In this document: positions 34,852 through 43,759 of the stretch, in pieces
Numbering within the stretch: position 1 is the first letter of the stretch
Layout of the letters: each line of letters opens with the position of its first letter
Source of the DNA: an uncultured Flavobacteriaceae bacterium
Lineage (GTDB): Bacteria; Bacteroidota; Bacteroidia; Flavobacteriales; Flavobacteriaceae
Assembly: GCA_947500385.1 (NCBI GenBank)
Contig: CANMSA010000003.1
Coordinates: 248,001-312,000, forward strand
Direction: 5' to 3'
DNA length: 64,000 nt
Position numbers and translations under genes: made by a program
Notes under the pieces: model-generated
Databases searched by the model: none
The model's input: the letters and a program-made list of their open reading frames with translations, nothing else
Told to the model about the DNA's origin: nothing

Positions 34852-37368
34852 TTACCCCTCAAACTCGAAATCTCCGCCGCCATCACCACCACCTCGTTGA
34901 CCATTGCGACTACGCTGGTTTTGTTGTTGGTTGAAACGATATAGAAATGACAGGGTTATCTGCCGCTGTCTCCACTGAAACTCACTGTATGTAAATACAT
35001 TTTCTGTTCTTGTTTCACTGCGTCGTTTTCGACTGTTGAACAAATCACTTACGTTTAAGGATATCGTGGCCTTATCTTTCACAACATCCTTGCTAAAGGC
35101 CAGATTGGTGCTTAGAATCCCTTTTGAGGTGCTCTGTGCATTTCGCGTGGGGCCCCTATAAAATACATTGGTTTGGAAGTCTATCTTTCCAGGAAGTGGT
35201 AGCTTACCACTAAAACGGGTAAACCAGGTAAGATTATCCGCATCAAAATTCTGGGTAACCGTATTATTTTGAAAGTCGACATACGTGTAGTCCCCTCTTA
35301 GCTCCTGTTGAAAAAGATTCAAGTTCCATGTGAGCCTCCATTTTCTTTTTGGCGTATAGGTCGAAGTAAATTCCATTCCGTAGCGGTTATCCGTTGCCAA
35401 ATTGATGGGAGTGCGTACTTGAACGGGGACGATTACCGGATTCAAGGGGTCATCCGGGTTGTCAATCTCTACAAAATCACCACGTTCTTGAGTAATGAAT
35501 TGAAACACGCCGGTAGAGCGATTAAAATAGGCCGAAGTAGTTACACTTAATTTGTCCCAACGCTTTAAATAACCCACGTCAAAGGCGTTGGTATAGGTCG
35601 GGTCCAAATCCGGGTTTCCTTGGAATAAGTTTGTGTTGCTGGAGCGGGAAGGGAAGGGATTGATAAATCGAGATCTCGGTCTACGCAAACGCCTGCTATA
35701 GCTGATTGTGAGCTGTTCCGTTTCAGAAAATTCATACCCAAGGAACAACGAGGGAAACCAATCAACATAGTCTTTTGTGCTTACTTCATCGGTATTTACC
35801 AATTCGATTCCTATATCGGAGGCTTCCATACGAAGCCCCCCTAAGACGCTAAACTTGCCAAATTTAGTACCTAGTTGTGTATATGCAGCATTCACATACT
35901 CTTTGTAGTCGAGTTCGTTACTAAAGTTAGGGTCACTGTTTAAAATGCCATTCTGAACCACTCCAAAATCAAAATCGGTATTAAAATTATTAAATGTTCC
36001 TCGATACCCAAATTCGAATTGTGAGGCATTCTCTTTCCCGAACGGCAACACATAATCGAACTGTACCAATTGATTTATTTGTTTTTCATCGTTGATAGTC
36101 TGTTCGGTTGGTAGGGCCTGATTATCATTCAAAACAACTTCATTGATCAATGAATTCTCTAGTTCATTTCCGGTAGAGTACTGGTAATCGATGGTTAATT
36201 CATGCCCGTCATCGTTGAACTTCTTTTGATAGTTGACCGAATACTGTACGTTTTCGTCTTCCTCACCTTCATTTGTGAACCTGTTCCGTTGTATGGTAGG
36301 GATTTTATTCGCATCGAAATTCGAAAAATCGATATCCACCGTGTCATCGCCCGAAGACTTGCGGTACACAAACGAATTGGTAATACTGCTGGTAGAATCA
36401 ATAAAGAACTCAAAACCGACATTGGTGTTAAACCCTGCATTTTGACGCTGGTAGTCTCTCACTTCGTCCTGAAAACTGGCGGTAGTGCCATCTGGGTTAA
36501 AGTTCTCCTGTTCAAAAAATGCATTGCCCGGGGCATTGCGATAGCGATAGGAAGTAGTGGTGAAAATATTGAACTTTTCACGCCGAAGATTAAGACTAAG
36601 CGCTCCTCCAAAATTATCGGGAGTACCCGCAAAAACATTTACCGAACCATTAAGACCACTCGTTTTGCTCTGCTTTAAAATAATATTTAGAATGCCGGCG
36701 GTCCCTTCCGCATCATATCGGGCCGAAGGATTGGTGATCACTTCTACCTTTTCAATTGCATCGGCGGGAAGCTGCTGCAGCGCTTCGGGGCTTAGACCCG
36801 ACAGGGCAGAGGGTTTTCCGTTGATTAGAATTCGAACACTTTCGTTACCCCGTAGACTAATGTTTCCTTCTACATCAACGGTAACCGAAGGTACATTATC
36901 GAGCACATCGGTAACCGAACCTCCCTTTACGGTGAGGTCCTGACCAACGTTGTATACCTTTTTGTCCAAACGAAGTTCTACGGTAGTTCTTTCACCTACT
37001 ACCTCAACAGCATCCAATTGGGCTACGTCAAGCTGCAGTTTAATAGTTCCCAAATCGGTAGCGGCCCGGAATACCTGTGCCGGTAATTCGTATGTTTTGT
37101 AGGATATATACTCTATTCGAACATTGTATCTACCTGGGAAGGTTTCCACTTCAAAGGCACCCCCCGCATCGGTAATGCCCCCTGTAACTCTCTGTGGATT
37201 TCGTACGCTTTGCAGCACTAACGTGGCATACTCTAAAGGGTCTCCCGTATCTTGGTCCAATACGGTTCCCGTAATTTTTATGGGGTTAGGTCGTTGCCCT
37301 GATGGCCTTTGTGCTATGGTGGTGAGTGTAGTTAAAAATAAAAAGGCAATCAAGATTTTTTTCCCCAT
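34852..37368 (-). CDS. Outer-membrane beta-barrel family protein (TonB-dependent receptor-like)
   Basis: An 838-residue outer-membrane protein. Signal peptide (1-19, TTIAQ), CarboxypepD_reg-like domain (about 28-115, ITGTVLDQDTGDPLEYATLV), plug region (about 125-220, VTDVLDNVPSVTVDVEGNISLRG, then RYDAEGTAGILNIIL), and a C-terminal barrel of the OMP_b-brl_3 kind rich in aromatic beta strands (SYSRRLRRPRSRFINPFPS, GNPDLDPTYTNAFDVGY). The last 25 residues are an unusual Gln/Arg/Gly tail ending GGGDGGGDFEFEG. No TonB box was recognised and the ligand is unknown. It follows the Lys-tailed protein gene by one base, so the two form an operon. Confidence 0.9.
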   Translation of the reverse strand: MGKKILIAFLFLTTLTTIAQRPSGQRPNPIKITGTVLDQDTGDPLEYATLVLQSVRNPQRVTGGITDAGGAFEVETFPGRYNVRIEYISYKTYELPAQVFRAATDLGTIKLQLDVAQLDAVEVVGERTTVELRLDKKVYNVGQDLTVKGGSVTDVLDNVPSVTVDVEGNISLRGNESVRILINGKPSALSGLSPEALQQLPADAIEKVEVITNPSARYDAEGTAGILNIILKQSKTSGLNGSVNVFAGTPDNFGGALSLNLRREKFNIFTTTSYRYRNAPGNAFFEQENFNPDGTTASFQDEVRDYQRQNAGFNTNVGFEFFIDSTSSITNSFVYRKSSGDDTVDIDFSNFDANKIPTIQRNRFTNEGEEDENVQYSVNYQKKFNDDGHELTIDYQYSTGNELENSLINEVVLNDNQALPTEQTINDEKQINQLVQFDYVLPFGKENASQFEFGYRGTFNNFNTDFDFGVVQNGILNSDPNFSNELDYKEYVNAAYTQLGTKFGKFSVLGGLRMEASDIGIELVNTDEVSTKDYVDWFPSLFLGYEFSETEQLTISYSRRLRRPRSRFINPFPSRSSNTNLFQGNPDLDPTYTNAFDVGYLKRWDKLSVTTSAYFNRSTGVFQFITQERGDFVEIDNPDDPLNPVIVPVQVRTPINLATDNRYGMEFTSTYTPKRKWRLTWNLNLFQQELRGDYTYVDFQNNTVTQNFDADNLTWFTRFSGKLPLPGKIDFQTNVFYRGPTRNAQSTSKGILSTNLAFSKDVVKDKATISLNVSDLFNSRKRRSETRTENVFTYSEFQWRQRQITLSFLYRFNQQQNQRSRNGQRGGGDGGGDFEFEG

Positions 37369-37369
37369 A

Positions 37370-37867
37370 CTAGTCTTTGTTTTTCTTCTTCTTTTTCTTT
37401 CGTTTTTCCTTTTTCTTTAATCGTTTGGTCTCCTGTACCCCTTTGCTTTGCATCTTTACAAAGGCTTCGTATTTTTCGGGTGGTAAACCGGCTTTTAATT
37501 CGGCATCCTGTCGTTCGGTTATTTTCTGATAACCTTCCCGCATTTTATCAGGACTTAGTTTTAAAATTTGCATTTCAATGCGCTCTTGCACGTACTTTTT
37601 TAGCACAGAACTTAATACAGCTACTTCAAAATCATTAAGTTCCAAGGCTTCAGCAATATTGGGCATCTCCTCATCAACTATCTCATCTGCCGTTTTGGGT
37701 TTGGGAGGTTCCGGTTCTGCCTTTGTGTGGGGTACAACACCGCCACGACGTCCGTAACCATTTCTCCCGTAGCCATAGCCACCGCTATTTCCGAATTGTG
37801 CCTGTAATTCGGTGCCGAAAAGCATTATTGTAAATAACGCTATCCAAAATCCTTTACTAAATTTCAT
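37370..37867 (-). CDS. Exported protein with Gly/Tyr-rich N-terminus and poly-Lys tail
   Basis: A 165-residue protein with signal peptide (1-23, ELQAQ). A Gly-Tyr-Arg stretch (NSGGYGYGRNGYGRRGG) follows, then a Pro/Lys linker and a helical core (about 60-145, IAEALELNDFEVAVLSSVLKKYVQERIE). It ends in an almost continuous run of Lys/Arg (KKKEKRKKKKKKNKD). It is directly upstream of the barrel gene and presumably works with it in the periplasm. The core looks like a small helical stress/Spy-like protein, but this is only an impression. Confidence 0.8.
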   Translation of the reverse strand: MKFSKGFWIALFTIMLFGTELQAQFGNSGGYGYGRNGYGRRGGVVPHTKAEPEPPKPKTADEIVDEEMPNIAEALELNDFEVAVLSSVLKKYVQERIEMQILKLSPDKMREGYQKITERQDAELKAGLPPEKYEAFVKMQSKGVQETKRLKKKEKRKKKKKKNKD

Positions 37868-37886
37868 ACTATGTAATGTTCGATGT

Positions 37887-37894
37887 CAAAAGTA
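37887..37894 (-). promoter_or_regulatory. -7 promoter box of the Lys-tail protein/barrel operon
   Basis: TACTTTTG on the minus strand fits TAnnTTTG and lies 20 bases before the start at 37867. No clear -33 element. Confidence 0.5.
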
Positions 37895-38019
37895 GCCCAA
37901 GGTTTAAGCCCTTTTGGTTAAATATTTGTTAAAACGATTATGCCGCAAATATAAGAATTATTACGCTGATTTCTAGTACTTTCCGACAAGCTGAGAAGCA
38001 TTGGGGATGTGAGTCCCCG

Positions 38020-38364
38020 TTATCCTAATATTCCTTCAATTTTGTCCTTGGGTCTCCCGATAACGGCCTTGTTGCCATTCACTACAATCGGACGCTCGAT
38101 CAGCTTGGGGTATTGGATCATGGCATCTAGAATGGCCTCATCGGAAAGCAAACGCCCACGGAATTTTTCTTTCCAAATGGCTTCGTTCTTGCGTACCAAA
38201 TTCTCCGGTTTAATACCAAGACAGTCAATGATATGGCGCAATTCATCCTTGGTAGGGATCGTATCCAAGTATTTGATAACCTGGTATTCTTTTCCCGATT
38301 GCTCTAGTAAACTTACCCCTTCTCTAGATTTCTGACATCTCGGATTGTGATATATTTTAATCAT
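38020..38364 (-). CDS. arsC: ArsC family (glutaredoxin-type) arsenate reductase
   Basis: A 114-residue thioredoxin-fold protein. IYHNPRCQKSREG holds the catalytic Cys10 in the ArsC H-N-x-x-C motif, and ERPIVVNGNKAVIGRP matches the region with the conserved Arg-Pro. It would reduce arsenate to arsenite with glutathione or glutaredoxin; Spx/YffB relatives with other roles have the same fold. No ars efflux or regulator gene is nearby, so housekeeping or YfgD-type function is possible. Confidence 0.88.
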   Translation of the reverse strand: MIKIYHNPRCQKSREGVSLLEQSGKEYQVIKYLDTIPTKDELRHIIDCLGIKPENLVRKNEAIWKEKFRGRLLSDEAILDAMIQYPKLIERPIVVNGNKAVIGRPKDKIEGILG

Positions 38365-38461
38365 GCGCTACTTTATTTATAATAAACAGTTACCAATAAT
38401 CAATTAACACCAAAAAAGTCTTGGTAGTCGAATGTGCTATTTGTGTTTGAATTTAATTTTC

Positions 38462-38510
38462 CCTCTAACCTCTAACCTCTAACCTCTAACCTCTAACCTC
38501 TAACCTCTAA
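38462..38510. repeat. Heptanucleotide tandem repeat, seven copies of CCTCTAA
   Basis: Seven perfect copies of CCTCTAA (TTAGAGG on the other strand), 49 bases, lying six bases beyond the stop codon of prfB and about 100 bases before the start of arsC, both on the minus strand. Seven is not a multiple of three, so copy changes would shift any frame, but no gene reads through it. It may alter spacing or the transcript end between prfB and arsC. Confidence 0.95.
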
Positions 38511-38516
38511 ACCTTT

Positions 38517-39615
38517 TTAATCTTCCTCTTTTTGTCCCATCATCATTAGATAGGCTTTTAAGAATCGATCAATATCTCCATCCATCACGGCATCAACATT
38601 TCCCGTTTCTTCGGAGGTTCGTACATCCTTGACCAATTTGTAAGGATGCATCACATAATTTCGTATTTGTGAACCCCATTCGATTTTCATCTTGGAGGAT
38701 TCGATGGCTTGGCGCGCTTCCATCTTTTTACGCAATTCAATTTCGTACAACTGCGATTTCAACATTTTTAAGGCGGTAGCCCTATTATCGTGTTGAGAGC
38801 GGGAATCGGAACAGGAGATTTGAATGCCGCTCGGTTTGTGTACCAATTGCACTTTGGTTTCCACCTTATTGACATTTTGTCCGCCTGCACCGCTAGAACG
38901 GGCCGTTGTAATCTCAATATCTGCCGGGTTCACTTCTATTTCAATACTGTCATCTACCAAGGGATATACGTAGATAGAAGCGAACGAAGTATGGCGTTTC
39001 GCATTGCTGTCAAAAGGTGATATTCGCACTAGGCGATGTACACCATTCTCACCTTTTAACCATCCGAAAGCGTATTCGCCATCTATTTCAAGGGTAACGG
39101 TCTTTATGCCTGCGACGTCTCCTTCCTGGTAATTAAGTTCCTTTATTTTGAAGCCATTCTTTTCACTCCACATCATATACATACGCATCAACATCGAAGC
39201 CCAATCACAACTTTCGGTACCTCCGGCACCAGCCGTAATTTGAAGCACAGCGGTGAGTTCATCGCCTTCTTCCGATAGCATGTTCTTAAACTCCATCTGT
39301 TCAAGGAGGGCCAAGGTCTTGTCATAATGCAATTGCACTTCTTCCTCGGGCACTTCGCCTTCCTGATGAAATTCCAGTAACACCTCCAAATCCGTAACAA
39401 GGGTTTTAGCTGTCCCGTAGTCATCGACCCATTTTTTCTTGGATTGAATGAAACGCATTTGAGCTTGGGCTTTCTGAGGATTGTCCCAAAAGTCGGGGGC
39501 AAGTGTTTTTTCCTGTTCGTTTTCTATTTCGATACGTTTCGCATCGATGTCAAAGATACCTCCTTAACGCACCAAGGCGATCTAAAAGACCTTTGTAGTG
39601 ATCTGTTGTTATCAT
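38517..39615 (-). CDS. prfB: Peptide chain release factor 2, with programmed +1 frameshift
   Basis: RF2 recognises UGA and UAA stops. The gene is in two frames. Codons 1-21 run from ATG at 39615 ([21 protein letters not shown]) to CTT, then an in-frame TGA at 39552-39550. A +1 shift continues at GAC (39551), giving [15 protein letters not shown] and onward to 38517, 365 residues in all, the usual RF2 length. The peptidyl-hydrolysis GGQ is in [16 protein letters not shown]. The specificity tripeptide region lies in the SPF of [13 protein letters not shown]. This is not a pseudogene. Confidence 0.95.
39549..39564 (-). promoter_or_regulatory. prfB: RF2 frameshift signal with internal Shine-Dalgarno
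   Basis: Reading the minus strand: AGGAGG (39564-39559), TAT, CTT, TGA, C. This is the classic RF2 autoregulatory cassette: slow termination at UGA when RF2 is scarce, with the Shine-Dalgarno element three bases upstream pushing the ribosome +1. Confidence 0.95.
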
Positions 39616-39632
39616 TGCATTTTATTTGTCCG

Positions 39633-39662
39633 CAAAAATAGGGCTTAACTATGGTTGTGCAA
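39633..39662 (-). promoter_or_regulatory. Promoter of prfB
   Basis: On the minus strand TTG (39662-39660), 19 bases, TATTTTTG (39640-39633): both elements of the Bacteroidota promoter at normal spacing, 17 bases before the start ATG. Confidence 0.65.
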
Positions 39663-39713
39663 TCAATTTTGCATAAATTTAGCCTCTTAGGAATCATTTA
39701 AAACTATCATGAA

Positions 39714-42122
39714 ATGAAGCGACATTCCCTTTCAATTCTTTTACTACTTTTTGCATTCTCCAATCTGGCTGGTCAGTTCTCGGATAAAAAGAAGGATTTT
39801 AAAAAATTCAATGGTTTTTTTGATTTCTATTATGATGCCAAGACCGACAAGGTATATCTGGAAGTAGACGCACTTGAGAAAGAATTTCTCTACGTTTCTT
39901 CCTTGAGTAGTGGTATCGGTAGCAATGACATAGGGCTTGATCGTGGTCAATTGGGAAATGAGCAGGTCGTATATTTTCAGCGTGCGGGGAATAAACTGTT
40001 ATTGGTACAACCCAACCTACGGTATCGTGCTTTGACCAATAATGCGTTGGAAAAAAAGTCTGTGGAACAGGCATTTGCGAAATCGATTTTGGGCGGATTT
40101 AAGATTGAAGAGGAAAAAGGAGGTACCTATGTTATCGATATTACCGATTTTTTCCTGAAAGACACGCATGGAGTAGCCCGGCGCCTGAAGCAAACGGAAC
40201 AGGGGAGTTACTCTTTGGACAAGGAAAAAAGTGCCATGGCCTTAGATCGCACCAAAGCGTTTCCTAAGAATGTAGAGTTCGATATTACCCTGACCTTCAA
40301 AGGGGAGGCCAAGGGGGGCTATATTCGTTCTGTGGCCCCAAATTCGGGACTGATAACCGTAGCGCAGCATCATTCCTTTATAGAATTACCCGATGATGGG
40401 TACCAAAAAAGGGTGTTTGATCCCAGAAGTGGATCATATCCATTTATGTACTATGATTACGCCACACCGGTACAAGACCCAATACTCAAGCGTTTTATTA
40501 CACGCCATCGGCTTGAGAAAAAAAATCCGGATGCAGCCGTGAGCGAAGCGGTGGAACCGATTGTTTATTATTTGGACAATGGTACGCCAGAGCCGGTGCG
40601 TTCGGCCCTATTGGATGGCGGAAAATGGTGGAACCAGGCTTTTGAAGCCATCGGGTATAAAGATGCTTTTCAGCTAAAGATCTTACCAGACGATGCCGAT
40701 CCTTTGGATGCCAGATACAACGTCATACAATGGGTACATCGGTCTACGAGGGGCTGGAGTTATGGTAGTAGCATTACCGACCCGCGTACTGGGGAAATTA
40801 TTAAGGGGCATGTGAGCTTAGGAAGTCTTCGTATTCGCCAGGATTTCCTCATTGCGCAGGCCCTCATGAACAAGCCCTTTGTGGAAAATGATAACAATAA
40901 CGCTCCCATGCTTGCATTGGCTTTGGCACGCATTCGTCAATTATCGGCACATGAGATTGGGCATACGCTTGGTTTTGCGCACAACTATGCCGCCAGTACC
41001 AATGATAGGGCTTCGGTGATGGATTATCCGCATCCGCAGTTTTCCGTGACCGATGGAGCGATCGACTTTTCAAATGCGTATGCGACCGGCATTGGGGAAT
41101 GGGATAAGGTTTCGGTTGCCTACTCATACTCCAGTTTCCCTAAAGGAACTTCCGAAAAAGAGGGGCTGGACGCTATCTTGTCGGCGGCGCAAAAACAAGG
41201 GTTGCGCTATATCACGGATCAAGATGCCAGACCGCAAGGAGGAGCTCACGTTTTGGCCCATTTGTGGGATAATGGAGAGAGCATCAGCGAGGAATTGGAG
41301 GCGATGCTAAAGATTCGAAAAACGGCTATTGCTAATTTTTCAATTGATAACATACGTACCGGTGAGCCCCATTCGGTTTTGGAGGATGTATTTGTCCCCT
41401 TGTACTTTTTTCATCGTTACCAAACCGAAGGGGTTGCCAAAGTTGTCGGTGGAATGGAGTATAATTATGCCGTAAAAGGAGATGGCCAAACTGTGGTGGA
41501 AACCATTGACAAAAAGACGCAGGAAGCTGCCTTGAAGTCGATTTTAAAAACCTTGGATGCATCGGTGATTGCAATCCCCAAGGAGAAATTGGCACTATTA
41601 CCTCCGAGAGCATTCGGTTACGGGCGTACCCGAGAATCGATCAACGGTAAAACAGGGGTTGCGTTCGATGCACTTTCGGCTCCTGAAACGGCCGCCGACA
41701 TGACCTTGAGATTATTGTTGCATCCCGAAAGGGCTTCCAGGCTTATTCAGCAGAAAGCCCTGTATCCAAAGAACCTTGGTTTGGGCGAGGTATTGGATGA
41801 ATTGATCAATGCTACACTGAAAAAAGAGCCGGTAGCGAAAGACCCTTATTTACATGAAATTCAGCAAAACATCAATTTCAGGGTGTTGTTTCACCTAATG
41901 AATTTAGCCTCCCATAAAATGGTGCATCCGCAGGTAAATGCGATCGCCAACGAAAAACTAAACATGCTAAGTATCGCTCTTATGGTCGCCGGAGGTGATA
42001 GTACTCAAAAAGAACTGGTTCGCAGAATTAATAACTTTTACAAACACCCTGAACAGTTCAAAGTGTTGGACAGCCCCAAAATCCCCGATGGGTCGCCTAT
42101 AGGGATGGATTGTTTTCACTAA
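39714..42122 (+). CDS. Exported zinc-dependent metalloprotease (DUF4953/DUF5117 type)
   Basis: An 802-residue protein with signal peptide (about 1-20, SNLAGQ). The metzincin-like site is HEIGHTLGFAH: His413, Glu414, His417 and His423, the last fitting the extended HExxHxxGxxH motif. An N-terminal DUF5117-like region and a mid-protein DUF4953-like region surround it; FDFYYDAKTDKVYLEVD and GYIRSVAPNSGLITVAQHHSFIELPDDGY are typical of this Bacteroidota family. It would be periplasmic or surface-located; the natural substrate is unknown. Transcribed divergently from prfB and alone. Confidence 0.9.
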   Translation: MKRHSLSILLLLFAFSNLAGQFSDKKKDFKKFNGFFDFYYDAKTDKVYLEVDALEKEFLYVSSLSSGIGSNDIGLDRGQLGNEQVVYFQRAGNKLLLVQPNLRYRALTNNALEKKSVEQAFAKSILGGFKIEEEKGGTYVIDITDFFLKDTHGVARRLKQTEQGSYSLDKEKSAMALDRTKAFPKNVEFDITLTFKGEAKGGYIRSVAPNSGLITVAQHHSFIELPDDGYQKRVFDPRSGSYPFMYYDYATPVQDPILKRFITRHRLEKKNPDAAVSEAVEPIVYYLDNGTPEPVRSALLDGGKWWNQAFEAIGYKDAFQLKILPDDADPLDARYNVIQWVHRSTRGWSYGSSITDPRTGEIIKGHVSLGSLRIRQDFLIAQALMNKPFVENDNNNAPMLALALARIRQLSAHEIGHTLGFAHNYAASTNDRASVMDYPHPQFSVTDGAIDFSNAYATGIGEWDKVSVAYSYSSFPKGTSEKEGLDAILSAAQKQGLRYITDQDARPQGGAHVLAHLWDNGESISEELEAMLKIRKTAIANFSIDNIRTGEPHSVLEDVFVPLYFFHRYQTEGVAKVVGGMEYNYAVKGDGQTVVETIDKKTQEAALKSILKTLDASVIAIPKEKLALLPPRAFGYGRTRESINGKTGVAFDALSAPETAADMTLRLLLHPERASRLIQQKALYPKNLGLGEVLDELINATLKKEPVAKDPYLHEIQQNINFRVLFHLMNLASHKMVHPQVNAIANEKLNMLSIALMVAGGDSTQKELVRRINNFYKHPEQFKVLDSPKIPDGSPIGMDCFH

Positions 42123-42185
42123 CGAGCAGCAGTGGGGGAAGTGAAGTAGCGGTCAATTAGAGGGTCTAACGAATAAAGACTTTGA

Positions 42186-43214
42186 ATGAGTATAGAAATC
42201 AATTTAATAAGTGATACGGTGACAAAGCCCACCCCGGGCATGTTGGAGGTTATGATGACCGCCGAGGTAGGGGATGATGTTTTTAAGGCAGACCCATCGA
42301 TCAATGCTTTGGAAGATAAACTCGCAAAAATGTTCGGGATGGAAGCCGCGCTTTATTTCCCATCGGGCACGATGACCAATCAGGCCGCGATTAACCTGCA
42401 TACACAACCGGGACAACAATTGATTTGCGATAAATATGCCCACGTATACAATTACGAAGGAGGCGGAGTAAGTTTTAACAGTGGTGTTTCCTGCAGATTG
42501 ATAGATGGTCACCGGGGTATGATGACTGCGGAGCAAATAGAAGAGGCCATCAATCCTCCCGATTTTTATCACAGTCCGAAAACGGCCCTGGTTTGCATTG
42601 AGAATACCACGAACAAAGGGGGAGGGGCCTGTTGGGATTTTGAGGAGTTGAAAAGGATCAAAGCGGTTTGTGAAAAACACCATTTGGCGTACCATCTGGA
42701 TGGGGCGCGTTTGTGGAATGCGCTGGTAAAAAAAGGCGAAACCCCACAACAGTATGGGGCGTTGTTCGATACGATCAGTGTCTGTTTAAGCAAGGGACTG
42801 GGTTGCCCCGTAGGTTCAGTGCTCCTGGGGAGCAACCCCCTGATCGAAGAAGCGCTTCGGGTACGAAAGGTGTTAGGTGGGGGCATGCGCCAAGCCGGAT
42901 TTTTGGCCGCTGCCGGTTCCTATGCGCTGGATCATCAGTTTGATCGATTGGCGCAAGACCATCAAAAAGCATTGGAGATAGGGGGCGTTTTAAAGGAATT
43001 GCCGTACATCAAAAAAGTAGAGCCCATAGAAACGAACATTATTATTTTTGAAATTGATGAGTTGAAAATGGCTGCCGCCGCTTTTGTGGATACGTTGGCC
43101 CAAAAACAGATTCACTTAATCGGCATGGGGCAAGGTAAATTACGGATAGTAACCCATCTTAATTATTCAGATACCCAGCACGAGGCCTTCTTGCACATTT
43201 TACGGGAATTGTAA
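42186..43214 (+). CDS. Low-specificity L-threonine aldolase (GntG-type PLP aldolase)
   Basis: PLP enzyme of 342 residues that splits threonine or allo-threonine to glycine and acetaldehyde. LISDTVTKPTPGMLEVMMTAEVGDDVF is the hallmark N-terminus, FPSGTMTNQAA binds the cofactor, HLDGARLWNA has the Asp that pairs with the PLP ring, and SVCLSKGLGCPVGS contains the Schiff-base Lys. It lies 64 bases after the metalloprotease gene and ends ten bases from the convergent yegP-like gene. Confidence 0.93.
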   Translation: MSIEINLISDTVTKPTPGMLEVMMTAEVGDDVFKADPSINALEDKLAKMFGMEAALYFPSGTMTNQAAINLHTQPGQQLICDKYAHVYNYEGGGVSFNSGVSCRLIDGHRGMMTAEQIEEAINPPDFYHSPKTALVCIENTTNKGGGACWDFEELKRIKAVCEKHHLAYHLDGARLWNALVKKGETPQQYGALFDTISVCLSKGLGCPVGSVLLGSNPLIEEALRVRKVLGGGMRQAGFLAAAGSYALDHQFDRLAQDHQKALEIGGVLKELPYIKKVEPIETNIIIFEIDELKMAAAAFVDTLAQKQIHLIGMGQGKLRIVTHLNYSDTQHEAFLHILREL

Positions 43215-43223
43215 CACACGCGG

Positions 43224-43532
43224 CTAGGGAAGGGCGTTAATCTGTTTTTTTAAATTTTTGATACCATTTTCCATCCCTGCTTCGGAATCGAACAAACGGC
43301 TGGTACCAATGGGAGACCCACTGGCACTTTTAAGTTTGAACAAAAACTTACCTTCATAGTCCGTTTTACGCTCAAATATCCCCTCTTTTCGCATTAAAGG
43401 CCGTAAGCCCGCAATTATTTGAGTGACTTCTTTCTCGTCGGCAAATGGAACGCTGCTAAAAATGGCCTGCCCGTTAGTGCTTTTTAAGAGAAAACGATAG
43501 GTGTCGTCTGTTTCTTTTAATACTTCTATCAT
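43224..43532 (-). CDS. YegP family protein (two DUF1508 repeats)
   Basis: A 102-residue protein made of two similar halves: YRFLLKSTNGQAIFSSVPF (about 12-30) and FLFKLKSASGSPIGTSRLF (about 63-81), each followed by a short helix. This is the tandem DUF1508 layout of YegP, a small cytoplasmic protein of unknown biochemical role. No partner genes are evident. Confidence 0.9.
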   Translation of the reverse strand: MIEVLKETDDTYRFLLKSTNGQAIFSSVPFADEKEVTQIIAGLRPLMRKEGIFERKTDYEGKFLFKLKSASGSPIGTSRLFDSEAGMENGIKNLKKQINALP

Positions 43533-43759
43533 GAGCTATTTCTTTGGTTCTTAAAGATATTCACTTTCTAATTAGCATAGGATAGTTATCAGGAAGTTTT
43601 GGTAATCTTCTTAAATACAGCATGGATTACACTTTGTTTATTAATAATCCCCCTGCAAATACTGAAATTGTAGTGCTAAAATTATGTTAATTATCTTAAT
43701 GTTTCCTATCTTCGTGACACATTAACTTTAACTATAAATTTCTAAACACTTCCATTATT

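Noticed and set aside
36202-36678. 158-codon plus-strand frame
   Set aside because: Antisense to the beta-barrel gene, with composition explained by the codon use of that gene.
38462-38510. CRISPR-like array
   Set aside because: The unit is seven bases with no spacers; it is a simple tandem repeat and no cas genes are present.
38517-39615. prfB as a frameshifted pseudogene, since its first 21 codons end at TGA
   Set aside because: The sequence around the stop is the full programmed frameshift cassette and the two parts join to a normal 365-residue RF2.
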